Source of the DNA: JAAYYF01 sp040255585
GTDB taxonomy: Bacteria; Deinococcota; Deinococci; Deinococcales; Trueperaceae
Assembly (NCBI GenBank): GCA_040255585.1
Contig: JBDZVI010000003.1
Location: 1 to 64,000 of the forward strand
DNA: 64,000 bases
Direction of reading: 5' to 3'
Part shown: piece by piece, positions 36,933 through 44,386 of the stretch
Layout: every line of letters starts with the position of its first letter
How positions within the stretch are numbered: the first letter of the stretch is position 1
Translations under genes and position numbers: made by a program
Notes under the pieces: generated by a model
Told to the model about the DNA's origin: nothing
What the model saw: the letters and a program-made list of their open reading frames with translations, nothing else
The model's database searches: none

Positions 36933-37018
36933 GGTCATCAGGGTGCTCGGAGAGCGGCGCCGACCCAGCGAACCCAAGCTTCCCCCGCGAGAGCGAGGCC
37001 AGCCGAGAGCCCATGACC
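36933..37018 (+). promoter_or_regulatory. Foldable 86-nt mRNA leader upstream of the cytochrome gene
   Basis: Three ordered stems close one large loop: GGTCAT (36933-36938) with ATGACC (37013-37018), GGG (36941-36943) with CCC (37010-37012), and CTCGG (36946-36950) with CCGAG (37003-37007). The inside holds the palindrome CGGCGCCG (36955-36962) and further short complementary segments. It ends about 22 bases before the Shine-Dalgarno of the cytochrome gene. It matches no riboswitch class I can recognise. Confidence 0.4.
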
Positions 37019-37054
37019 GGCCAAACACATGCGAACTTGACGGAGGAGAAGTAG

Positions 37055-37831
37055 ATGATCGACAGGAAGCTTAAACGTCTCGCCCAACTTACGGCGGTGG
37101 TCGTGGCTGGCTTGACGTTCTACGTCATCGCCCAGGAAGCGGCTCCAGCCGATCTCACGGTCACCACGACGGCCGACTACGGTACCTACCTCGTCACCCC
37201 GGATGGCCACTCCCTCTACCTGTACACGAAGGATTCGGCCGACGCCAGCGCGTGCGTCGACGCGTGCGCCAGCAACTGGATCGCGTTGCCGGCCGGCGAC
37301 GACGGCATAGTCACAGCCGGTGAGGGCGCGGACCAGAGCCTCGTAGGCACCCTGACGCGTCCCGATGGCGCCGCGCAGGTCACCTACAACGGTCACCCGC
37401 TCTACACCTTCAAGCGCGACACGGCCCCCGGCACCACTAGGGGCCAGAAGCTCGGCGGCGAGTTCTTCCTCGTGTCGCCGGCCGGCGACGCCATCCTGGA
37501 CAAGCTCCCCGAGGAGAAGGTCGAACTCTCCGAAGCCGACTTCGACGAGCTCATGACGACCGGCGGGGCCCTCTTCGCCGCGAACTGCGCCGTCTGCCAC
37601 GGCGACAAGGGCGAAGGCCGCATCGGCCCTGCCCTGGCCAACAACACGATCGTCGGCAACACCGACTTCATCGTCGAACGCGTGCTCAACGGCTTCATAG
37701 AGCACGGCATGCCGCCCTTCAAGGCCGCCCTCGACGATCAGAAGATCGCCAGCGTCATCACGTTCGTACGCAACTCCTTCGGCAACGACTACGGTGCCGT
37801 TACTGCGGAGGAGGTGAGCACCCGGCGGTAA
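37055..37831 (+). CDS. Fusion of a COG4315-type secreted domain with cytochrome c
   Basis: 258 aa. After a signal-like N-terminus (LAQLTAVVVAGLTFYVIAQ) come two COG4315-type repeats: LYLYTKDSADASACVDACASNW and the partner QVTYNGHPLYTFKRDTAPG with LGGEFFLVSPAG (about residues 35-150). A class I cytochrome c follows, with the haem site CAVCH near residue 178 and the axial Met in HGMPPF. The cytochrome should accept electrons from the quinoprotein encoded next, as XoxG or MxaG does. COG4315 proteins are of unknown role and normally stand alone. GGAGGAG precedes the ATG. Confidence 0.88.
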   Translation: MIDRKLKRLAQLTAVVVAGLTFYVIAQEAAPADLTVTTTADYGTYLVTPDGHSLYLYTKDSADASACVDACASNWIALPAGDDGIVTAGEGADQSLVGTLTRPDGAAQVTYNGHPLYTFKRDTAPGTTRGQKLGGEFFLVSPAGDAILDKLPEEKVELSEADFDELMTTGGALFAANCAVCHGDKGEGRIGPALANNTIVGNTDFIVERVLNGFIEHGMPPFKAALDDQKIASVITFVRNSFGNDYGAVTAEEVSTRR

Positions 37832-37834
37832 GAA

Positions 37835-37856
37835 CGGACCTGACGCACCAGGTCCG
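37835..37856 (+). terminator. 8-bp hairpin between cytochrome and quinoprotein genes
   Basis: CGGACCTG (37835-37842) and CAGGTCCG (37849-37856) pair exactly around a 6-base loop, immediately after the cytochrome stop. There is no T tract; attenuation or a processing site is possible. Confidence 0.4.
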
Positions 37857-37912
37857 CGCCGCGAAGTGTCGAAGCTCCGACCCGACCTTCCACGTCCTCT
37901 AGAAAGGTATTG

Positions 37913-39733
37913 GTGGCAACAAGCATGACGTATAAGCAACCCGCCATACGCACCGCCCGGCGCTCCATCGCGCTCGGCTGCGCGCTCGCCGTCTTCCTCA
38001 CGGTCGGTGCGGCCTTCGCCAACGCCGAACTCATCCGGATCCAGCGCGATGCCGGCCAGTGGGTGATGGCGAACGGCAACTACCAAGGCTGGAACTACAG
38101 CGCGCTCAACCAGATCACTAACTACAACGTCAAGAACCTGCAGGTGAAGTGGACGCTGCAGCTCGGCGTTACGGACTTCCTCGAGGCGCCGCCCATCGTC
38201 GTCGGCAACACCATGTACATCCTGACGCCGAAGCCGAACACGGTGTACGCGCTCGACCTGACGCGCGAAGGCTTCATCAAGTGGTCCTACCGCGTCGACC
38301 AGCCGAACCTCGCTCAGGCCAAGGCGTGTTGCGGCGCCCAGTCGCGCGGCATCAGCTACGCCGACGGCAAGATCGTCCTCAACTCGCTCGACGGCCAGCT
38401 CATGGCGCTCGATGCGAACACGGGCGCCGTGCTCTGGAACACGCAGGTCACGGACCTGAGCATCACCGAGACCACGACCAACGCCCCCCTCATCGTCGGC
38501 AACAACATCCTGATCGGCAACGAAGGCGGCGAGCGCGGCGTGCGCGGCTGGGTGGCGGCCTACGACCTCCAGACGGGCGACCAGGTCTGGAAGTACTACA
38601 ACACGGGCCCCAACGCCGACATGGGCATCGGCGACCGCTGGAACCCCTTCTACGAAGTGGACAAGCGCTGGACCGAGCCGGGCGTCGACACGTGGTACGG
38701 CGACTCCTGGAAGCTCGGCGGCGGCACGGCTTGGGGCTACTTCACCTACGACCCCGAGTCGAACCTCTTCTACTACGGCACCGCCAACTGCGGCCCTTGG
38801 AACCCGGACTACCGCCGCGACCCGGCCACCGCGCCGGGCCTCGACCAGTACCTCTCCAAGTACTGCGCCTCGCTCATCGCGCGTGACGCGACGACGGGCG
38901 ACATGGTCTGGGCGTACTCCACCACGCCGCAGGACCAGTGGGACTTCGACGAGCCGGGCCAGAACTTCGTGGCCGACCTCACCATCGACGGCCAACTCGT
39001 CAAGGCCCTCATCAAGCCCGCCCGCAACGGCTTCTTCTACGTGTTCGACCGCCTGACGGGCGAGCTCGTCCGCGACGTCTTCGCCTACACGAACGTCAAC
39101 TGGGCCTCCGGCGTCGACCGCGAGACCGGCATGCCTATCTACAACGAGGACGCGCTGACCTACACCGACATCCCGACGCCGATCTCGGTGTGCCCCTTCA
39201 TCGCCGGCAACAACTGGTACAACGACGCCTACTCGCCCTCCACCGGCCTCGTCTACTTCCAGGCCGAGAACTCCTGCGCGACCTTCACGGGCACGGAAGC
39301 GGAGTACACCCCCGGCGAGAGCTACGTCCTGATGAGCTTCACGAACATCAAGACCGGCCCAGGCGGCTGGTCGGGCGAACTGCAGGCGTGGGACCCCGTC
39401 ACTGGCCAGAAGGCCTGGGGCCTCAAGACCTCGACCGGCAACGACGCCAAGCCCGTCTTCGCGACGGCCGGCAACCTCGTCTTCGGTGGCACCGACACCG
39501 GGGAGTTCCGCGCCGTCGACGCGCGCACCGGCCAGGTCCTCTGGACGTTCCGCACGGGCTCCAACTTCCGCGGCTCGCCGATGAGCTTCACTGGTCCCGA
39601 CGGCCGGCAGTACATCGCGGTCGTCACGAGCCAGGCCCCGACCGACCCGCAGATCGGCACGGACACGACGGCGGACAACGCCGGTCGCTACCGCCGCGCC
39701 GGTACGACGCTGTACGTCTTCGGTCTGCCCTGA
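37913..39733 (+). CDS. PQQ-dependent alcohol dehydrogenase, XoxF-like (lanthanide type)
   Basis: 606 aa with a signal peptide (ARRSIALGCALAVFLTVGAAFA). It is an eight-bladed quinoprotein with W-motifs such as LMALDANTGAVLWNT and FRAVDARTGQVLWTF. The vicinal disulfide is C139-C140 (KACCGAQSRG). Metal and PQQ ligands are E207 (GGERGVRGW), N292 (GTANCGPWN) and catalytic D344. The residue two after it, in QDQWDFDEP, is D346, the extra Asp that marks lanthanide-dependent XoxF and PedH, where calcium enzymes have Ala or another residue. Substrate (methanol or other alcohol) is not settled. GTG 37913 is chosen because AGAAAGG is five bases upstream; ATG 37925 is possible. Confidence 0.92.
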   Translation: MATSMTYKQPAIRTARRSIALGCALAVFLTVGAAFANAELIRIQRDAGQWVMANGNYQGWNYSALNQITNYNVKNLQVKWTLQLGVTDFLEAPPIVVGNTMYILTPKPNTVYALDLTREGFIKWSYRVDQPNLAQAKACCGAQSRGISYADGKIVLNSLDGQLMALDANTGAVLWNTQVTDLSITETTTNAPLIVGNNILIGNEGGERGVRGWVAAYDLQTGDQVWKYYNTGPNADMGIGDRWNPFYEVDKRWTEPGVDTWYGDSWKLGGGTAWGYFTYDPESNLFYYGTANCGPWNPDYRRDPATAPGLDQYLSKYCASLIARDATTGDMVWAYSTTPQDQWDFDEPGQNFVADLTIDGQLVKALIKPARNGFFYVFDRLTGELVRDVFAYTNVNWASGVDRETGMPIYNEDALTYTDIPTPISVCPFIAGNNWYNDAYSPSTGLVYFQAENSCATFTGTEAEYTPGESYVLMSFTNIKTGPGGWSGELQAWDPVTGQKAWGLKTSTGNDAKPVFATAGNLVFGGTDTGEFRAVDARTGQVLWTFRTGSNFRGSPMSFTGPDGRQYIAVVTSQAPTDPQIGTDTTADNAGRYRRAGTTLYVFGLP

Positions 39734-39786
39734 GCTTGAGCGAGACCGTCTCGGGCTTCGGGACGGAACGAACTGACTGAAGGTGT

Positions 39787-39819
39787 AGTGTGCGGGCGGC
39801 GGCGAGCTGCCCGCACACT
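39787..39819 (+). terminator. 11-bp perfect hairpin after the quinoprotein gene
   Basis: AGTGTGCGGGC (39787-39797) pairs exactly with GCCCGCACACT (39809-39819). CTT follows, a minimal T stretch. A 13-bp palindrome CGAGACCGTCTCG (39741-39753) lies between the stop codon and this hairpin. The next gene begins at 39904. Confidence 0.6.
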
Positions 39820-39903
39820 CTTGCCGTCGGGTGCGCCAACAGCCAAGTCCGCGCGTCCCACAGCGCTGAAGATTCGCTTCCCACGAAAGGTGACCAGCCG
39901 ACC

Positions 39904-41997
39904 ATGCTTCGAGGCGTTGACACCAGACTAGCTACCGCCATGCCAGCACGACGCCCCGCGCACCACAAGCTCGGCGCCCCCTATCTGACCTTGCTCATAT
40001 CCGTAGCGCTCGCCGCCGCGTCCCTCGCCACGGCGCAGCCCTCCGATACCGCCTGGGAGCTGCGCGTCTGCGCCGCCCCTGACGAGATGCCCTTCTCGAA
40101 CCGGTCGGAGCAGGGCTTCGAGAACCGCATCGCCAGCCTCGTGGCCGAGGAGCTCGGCGCGCGCCTCACCTACGACTGGACAGCCTTCACGGAGGACCTC
40201 CTCAACCTCCACTTCGCCGAAGGCACGTGCGACGTCATCATGGGCGTTCCTGACGGCTTCGAGAAAGGCCTCAACACCATCACGTACTACCAGAGCCCTT
40301 ACGTCCTCGCCTACCGAGCCGACGCCGACTTCGAGATCGACGACATGGACGATCCGGACCTCGCGAACCTCAAGCTCGGCGTGCAGGGCCTCGGCATCCC
40401 GCCCCACGAGGCGTTGCGGCAGCGCCGCCTCGTCGACAGGGTCGCGCGCATCTACGGCGGCGAGGAAGGCCAAGACAGGCTCGGCGTGATGCTGCGGGAC
40501 GTCGAGTCCGGCGCCATCGACATCGGCTTCGGCTGGGGCCCTGTCATCGCGTACTACGCCGCCCGCAGCCAGGTCGACCTCGTCGTCAAGCCGGTCGAGC
40601 CGGCCTTCGACTTCCCGTCCATCTTCCAGTACATCCCCATGACCATGGCGGTGCGGCGCGACGACATCGCCATGCAGGAGCGCCTCAACCGTGCCATCGT
40701 CGCCAGGTGGGACGACATCCAGGCCGTGCTGCGCGAGTACGACGTACCCCTGATCGACATGCCGAAACCGTTCCTCGGCCAGTCCTCCCTGCCGCCGACC
40801 ACGCTGCGAGTCGGCGTCGTCATCCCGATGCCGACCCGGGGTCGGACGTTCATAGCCGGAGTCAACGATCTCGTCGGCAACGCCGCCCGCATGGGCGCTC
40901 TCCAGGCGGAGGGCGTCGTCAACCAGTCAGGCGGGGCGACCGACCGCGACGTGCGCGTCCTGCTGGCCAGCAGCCCGAGCGCGGAGGCGGCGAAGCGCGC
41001 GGCCGACGCCCTGTTAGCGCTCGGCGAGGTCGACGCCCTGGTGGGCGGCATCGGCGACGGTCAGGCGGAGGCGCTCGCCGACCTCGCCGACGCGCGCGGC
41101 GTGCCGTTCGTCAACATCGGCTCGCCGAGCCTCGTGCTGCGCGAGCAGTGCAGGCCGTCGACCTTCCACGTGCAGCCGTCGGCCGGCGCCTACCTCGACG
41201 CCATGGTGCGGCTCTACCGAGACGGACCGGCGCCGCAGCGGTGGTACGTCGTCTATGAGGAAGGTCAGGAAGGCGAGGCGCTCATCGCTCGCGCCGAGGC
41301 GGCGGCGCAGGCCGTCGGCGACGCGGTCGTCGGCAGCAGGGCCATCACCAAGGCCCGCCCCGTCTACTTCGACCTGTTGGACGAAGCCAAGAGCCTGGGC
41401 GCCGACGTGGTCGCGGTGCTGCTCGACGCCGCCGACCAGGTGGCGCTGATCGGCCAGGCGGAGGACGGTGGCTACAGCCTGCGCATGGCCCCCTTCCCGG
41501 ACCCGCTCACCCAGACCCGCGAGTTCCTCGCGGCCACGAACCGCTACGGCGCTGGCCGAGACGTGCAGCGCATCCAACTCTGGGAACCGACGCTCGGCGC
41601 GCCAGCCGCCGCCGCGATGAACGAACGGTTCGCATCGCGTTGGGGCCAGCCCTTCGACGCCCCGGCGTGGGCGGCCTACGAGGCGGTGGCGGTGCTGACC
41701 GACGCGGCACGCCGCGCCGACAGTTCGGACGGCGCCGCCCTCGCCGCGGCCCTGCTCGAAGTCGACGCGGGGGACCTGGGGGGCAAGACGGGCGACGTGG
41801 CTTTCCGCCAAGCGGACCACGAGCTGCGCCAGCCCATGTACGTCGTGTCGATCAACGCGAACGCCCAGTGGGGCACTACGCTCACGCAGCGTCTTGCCGC
41901 CGGGCGCCTGGCAGGAACGTTGCCGGACGGCGCCTTGGGCGCGGCGGAGCTCGACCAGTTGGGGGGCACGTTGGGCGGGGCGGCCTGCGGGTTCTGA
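39904..41997 (+). CDS. Fusion of a XoxJ-like binding domain with a PQQ-system binding domain
   Basis: 697 aa. Signal peptide region HHKLGAPYLTLLISVALAAASLATAQ. Residues ~50-290 form a family 3 periplasmic binding fold of the XoxJ/MoxJ type (LRVCAAPDEMPFSN, FENRIASLVAEELGA, GTCDVIMGVPDG, QSPYVLAYR). Residues ~300-690 form a second, type I binding fold homologous to the product at 31077-32345; near residue 414 it repeats EQCRP, FHV, PSA and YLDAM. XoxJ is encoded beside xoxF in methylotrophs and is thought to help activate the dehydrogenase. The fusion physically links it to the ABC-type partner. ATG 39904 has GAAAGGTGA upstream; ATG 39940 is an alternative. Confidence 0.87.
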   Translation: MLRGVDTRLATAMPARRPAHHKLGAPYLTLLISVALAAASLATAQPSDTAWELRVCAAPDEMPFSNRSEQGFENRIASLVAEELGARLTYDWTAFTEDLLNLHFAEGTCDVIMGVPDGFEKGLNTITYYQSPYVLAYRADADFEIDDMDDPDLANLKLGVQGLGIPPHEALRQRRLVDRVARIYGGEEGQDRLGVMLRDVESGAIDIGFGWGPVIAYYAARSQVDLVVKPVEPAFDFPSIFQYIPMTMAVRRDDIAMQERLNRAIVARWDDIQAVLREYDVPLIDMPKPFLGQSSLPPTTLRVGVVIPMPTRGRTFIAGVNDLVGNAARMGALQAEGVVNQSGGATDRDVRVLLASSPSAEAAKRAADALLALGEVDALVGGIGDGQAEALADLADARGVPFVNIGSPSLVLREQCRPSTFHVQPSAGAYLDAMVRLYRDGPAPQRWYVVYEEGQEGEALIARAEAAAQAVGDAVVGSRAITKARPVYFDLLDEAKSLGADVVAVLLDAADQVALIGQAEDGGYSLRMAPFPDPLTQTREFLAATNRYGAGRDVQRIQLWEPTLGAPAAAAMNERFASRWGQPFDAPAWAAYEAVAVLTDAARRADSSDGAALAAALLEVDAGDLGGKTGDVAFRQADHELRQPMYVVSINANAQWGTTLTQRLAAGRLAGTLPDGALGAAELDQLGGTLGGAACGF

Positions 41998-42030
41998 GAG
42001 CCGCTCCCAGTCAGGGCGAGCGACCGGCGC

Positions 42031-44040
42031 TCACTTCCAGATGACGAGCTCGTCGAACGCGGTCTGCGACTCGTTGCCAAGCGTGCCCGTCCGTGACGCC
42101 GCGCCTTGGCCCGAGGCCGGCTCTCGTCCGAGCGGCCCTGGTTCGATCCAGGTCCACTCGCTGCCCTGGCCCGTGCCCTGATCCTCGTCCGCGGACACCG
42201 GCACGTCGTCGATGACCGACATGGGCATCCACGGCTCCCTGACGGCCGACGACCGCAACTCCTTCACGGCCGAGGCGCGTGCCTCGGCGGCCGTTTGGGC
42301 CATGGCGGCCTCTACGGTGACGCGCTTCAGGAGTTCCTCCGCCTGCGAGGGGAGCATGGGCTTGGCGAAGTAGTAGCCCTGCGCGTTGTCCGCGCCAAGG
42401 CTGCGCAGGAAGTCGCGCTGGTAGGCCGTCTCAACGCCCTCGGCCACTACCTCCTTGTTCAACTTGTGTGCCATGGCGCAGATCGCCTCGATGATGGCCG
42501 CGTTGTCGACGGAGCCGCCCGAAGTGCGCAAGTGGTTGCGCTGCAGCGTGCTACGCACCGCCGGGTCCGGTTCCTTCGCCGTCTGCGTGCCGCGCAGCGG
42601 CCCTTGCGCGAGCGCCTGCACGAACGACCTGTCGATCTTCAGCGTGCCGATCGGGAGGCGCTGCAAGTAGGCGAGCGACGAGTAGCCCGTGCCGAAGTCG
42701 TCCAGCGCTATGCGCACGCCCAGCCGTTGGAGCTGCTTGAGGATCCGCACGGCCAGGTCGTTGTCCTGCTCGAGGACGCTCTCGGTGACTTCCAGCTCGA
42801 ACAGGTGCGGCTGGATCCCTGAGTCGTCGAGGGCGCCCTTGACGGTATCCACGAAGTTCGACTGATGGAACTGGAGGGTCGACACGTTGACGGCGACGCG
42901 CACGGGCATCAGGCCCTGGCGCAGCCATGTGCGCAGTTGCATGGCGGTCTCGCGCAACATCCAGTGGCCGATGGGCGCGATCATGCCGGCCTCCTCGGCC
43001 ACCGGGATGAACTCGGCCGGCGGCACCAAGCCTAGGTCCGGGGAGTGCCAGCGCAAGAGCGCCTCGAAGCCGACGAGGGTGCCGTCGGCGATGCGAACCT
43101 GCGGCTGGTACATGACCTTGAACTCGTTCTCCGTCAGGGCGCGCCTGAGCACGCGCTCGAGTTCGAGCCGCCTCGTCAGGCGCGTCCGGACTTCCACCGT
43201 GCTGAAGTTGAACGAGTTCTTGCCGGCGACCTTCACCTGGTACATGGCGGCGTCAGCGGACTGCAGGAGCGCCTCCACGACGTTACCGTCGCGCGGATAG
43301 AGGGCCACGCCGATGGACGCCGACACCTGGAGCTCGCGACCCTCGACCGTGAACGGGGTACTCAGCTCCCTGACCAGGCTGCGCGCGATCTGGCCGGCCG
43401 CCTGCTCATCACGCACGCCGACGAGAGCGACCATGAACTCGTCGCCTCCCACCCTGCCGACGAGGTCCTCCTCGCGCACGTTGGCGAGCAGGACCTGGCC
43501 GACCTCGCCGAGAAGCTTGTCGCCGAAGTCGTGACCGTACGTGTCGTTGACGAACTTGAAGCGGTCGAGATCGACGAAGAGGAGGGCAAGTCCGCCGCCG
43601 GCAGCGGCCGCGGCATCGAGCTCGGCCCGCAAGCGCTCCTCGAAGGCCTGGCGCACCAGCGTGCCCGTAAGGGGGTCGACGAGCGCCTTGCGGCGCGCCG
43701 CCCGCTCGTGGTGCAGGTTGTGCTCCAGCCGCCGCATCCAACCGACCACGAGGCCGGCGCCGGAGCAGGCGAGGAAAGCGAACATCTGGTCGGCCTGCAG
43801 GAGGCTCAAGGGGTTCCAGGTCGCGACGCCGAGGGCGTCCATGCGGAGCTGCACCGCCAGGTAGCCGATCACGCCGCTGGCCAGCCCGCCGACGGGCCCC
43901 CAACACCAGCCGCTGACCGCCACAGGGAGCAGCGCCGCGAGTGGCGCGTACGAGCCGGCGAACCCCACGACCTCGCCGTACCCGACCAGGTAGGCGGCCC
44001 ACAGGAGCAACGGGGATAGTCTGCTTAGCCAACTCGGCAT
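42031..44040 (-). CDS. Membrane GGDEF-EAL cyclic-di-GMP protein
   Basis: 669 aa. Three N-terminal membrane segments (to about residue 105) precede a GGDEF domain (DPLTGTLVRQAF, GGDEF at residues 198-202, with a product-inhibition RxxD, REED, five residues before it). The EAL domain follows, with EAL at 326-328, NVSTLQF, DDFGTGYSSL, KIDRSFV and VAEGVET. Both active sites look intact, so it could make or break cyclic di-GMP. An extra segment of about 28 residues sits between KIDRSFV and the next helix. The C-terminal ~80 residues are low complexity. A perfect 18-bp palindrome lies 47 bases upstream of the start. Confidence 0.92.
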   Translation of the reverse strand: MPSWLSRLSPLLLWAAYLVGYGEVVGFAGSYAPLAALLPVAVSGWCWGPVGGLASGVIGYLAVQLRMDALGVATWNPLSLLQADQMFAFLACSGAGLVVGWMRRLEHNLHHERAARRKALVDPLTGTLVRQAFEERLRAELDAAAAAGGGLALLFVDLDRFKFVNDTYGHDFGDKLLGEVGQVLLANVREEDLVGRVGGDEFMVALVGVRDEQAAGQIARSLVRELSTPFTVEGRELQVSASIGVALYPRDGNVVEALLQSADAAMYQVKVAGKNSFNFSTVEVRTRLTRRLELERVLRRALTENEFKVMYQPQVRIADGTLVGFEALLRWHSPDLGLVPPAEFIPVAEEAGMIAPIGHWMLRETAMQLRTWLRQGLMPVRVAVNVSTLQFHQSNFVDTVKGALDDSGIQPHLFELEVTESVLEQDNDLAVRILKQLQRLGVRIALDDFGTGYSSLAYLQRLPIGTLKIDRSFVQALAQGPLRGTQTAKEPDPAVRSTLQRNHLRTSGGSVDNAAIIEAICAMAHKLNKEVVAEGVETAYQRDFLRSLGADNAQGYYFAKPMLPSQAEELLKRVTVEAAMAQTAAEARASAVKELRSSAVREPWMPMSVIDDVPVSADEDQGTGQGSEWTWIEPGPLGREPASGQGAASRTGTLGNESQTAFDELVIWK

Positions 44041-44386
44041 CTTGGAAGTAGGTTAGCGGCAGCTAGTGACGGGCTTCTTACGTACCGCGTGAGATGTCTC
44101 ACGCCGCCGTCGCGCCGGGCCATCACGAAGCGCTGACAGTCGCCGGATACAACTGCGGCGTCGCCTCGGAGCGGTAGGTCCCGCGGGGACCCGCCCCGAA
44201 GGACGCGCCGGCGGCACGCGTCTCCCACGACAAGGTAGTGACTCCGGGGCGGCAAAGCAGGTAGCATTGCGTCAATCTCCAGCGAGGTGCGAGGCAGCTG
44301 AAGTTACATCCGGCCGGGGGGACCTGTCGGACACGCACTGGCGCCAAGCAGACCTACCGCGGGTCTGGAGACCAAGGAGGAAGTGG
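44041..44386. other. Divergent intergenic region (346 bases)
   Basis: No gene is seen. It holds the 18-bp palindrome at 44087-44104 near the GGDEF-EAL gene. A TAGCAT sequence at 44261-44266 may be a -10 box for the importer, but no good -35 box accompanies it. AAGGAGG lies before the ATG at 44387. Confidence 0.4.
44087..44104. promoter_or_regulatory. Perfect 18-bp palindrome upstream of the GGDEF-EAL gene
   Basis: GCGTGAGA, TG, TCTCACGC: all eight pairs match. It is 47 bases upstream of the minus-strand start, a typical operator position. The binding protein is unknown. Confidence 0.5.

Larger units (their letters stand above)
36477..37054. other. Divergent control region between sigma factor and quinoprotein genes (578 bases)
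   Basis: No convincing gene is present. The region holds a candidate sigma factor promoter (36700-36730, minus), a candidate quinoprotein promoter with a palindrome (36842-36870, plus) and a foldable leader (36933-37018). Plus-strand open frames here lack codon bias and are rejected. Confidence 0.5.

Noticed and set aside
36842..37054. Possible small gene (70 codons) before the cytochrome gene
   Set aside because: No family, no good start or ribosome site; the stretch is better explained as promoter and leader.
42136..42152. tRNA T-arm-like sequence CCTGGTTCGATCCAGG
   Set aside because: It lies inside the coding sequence of the GGDEF-EAL protein; no acceptor stem, anticodon arm or CCA end is found around it.
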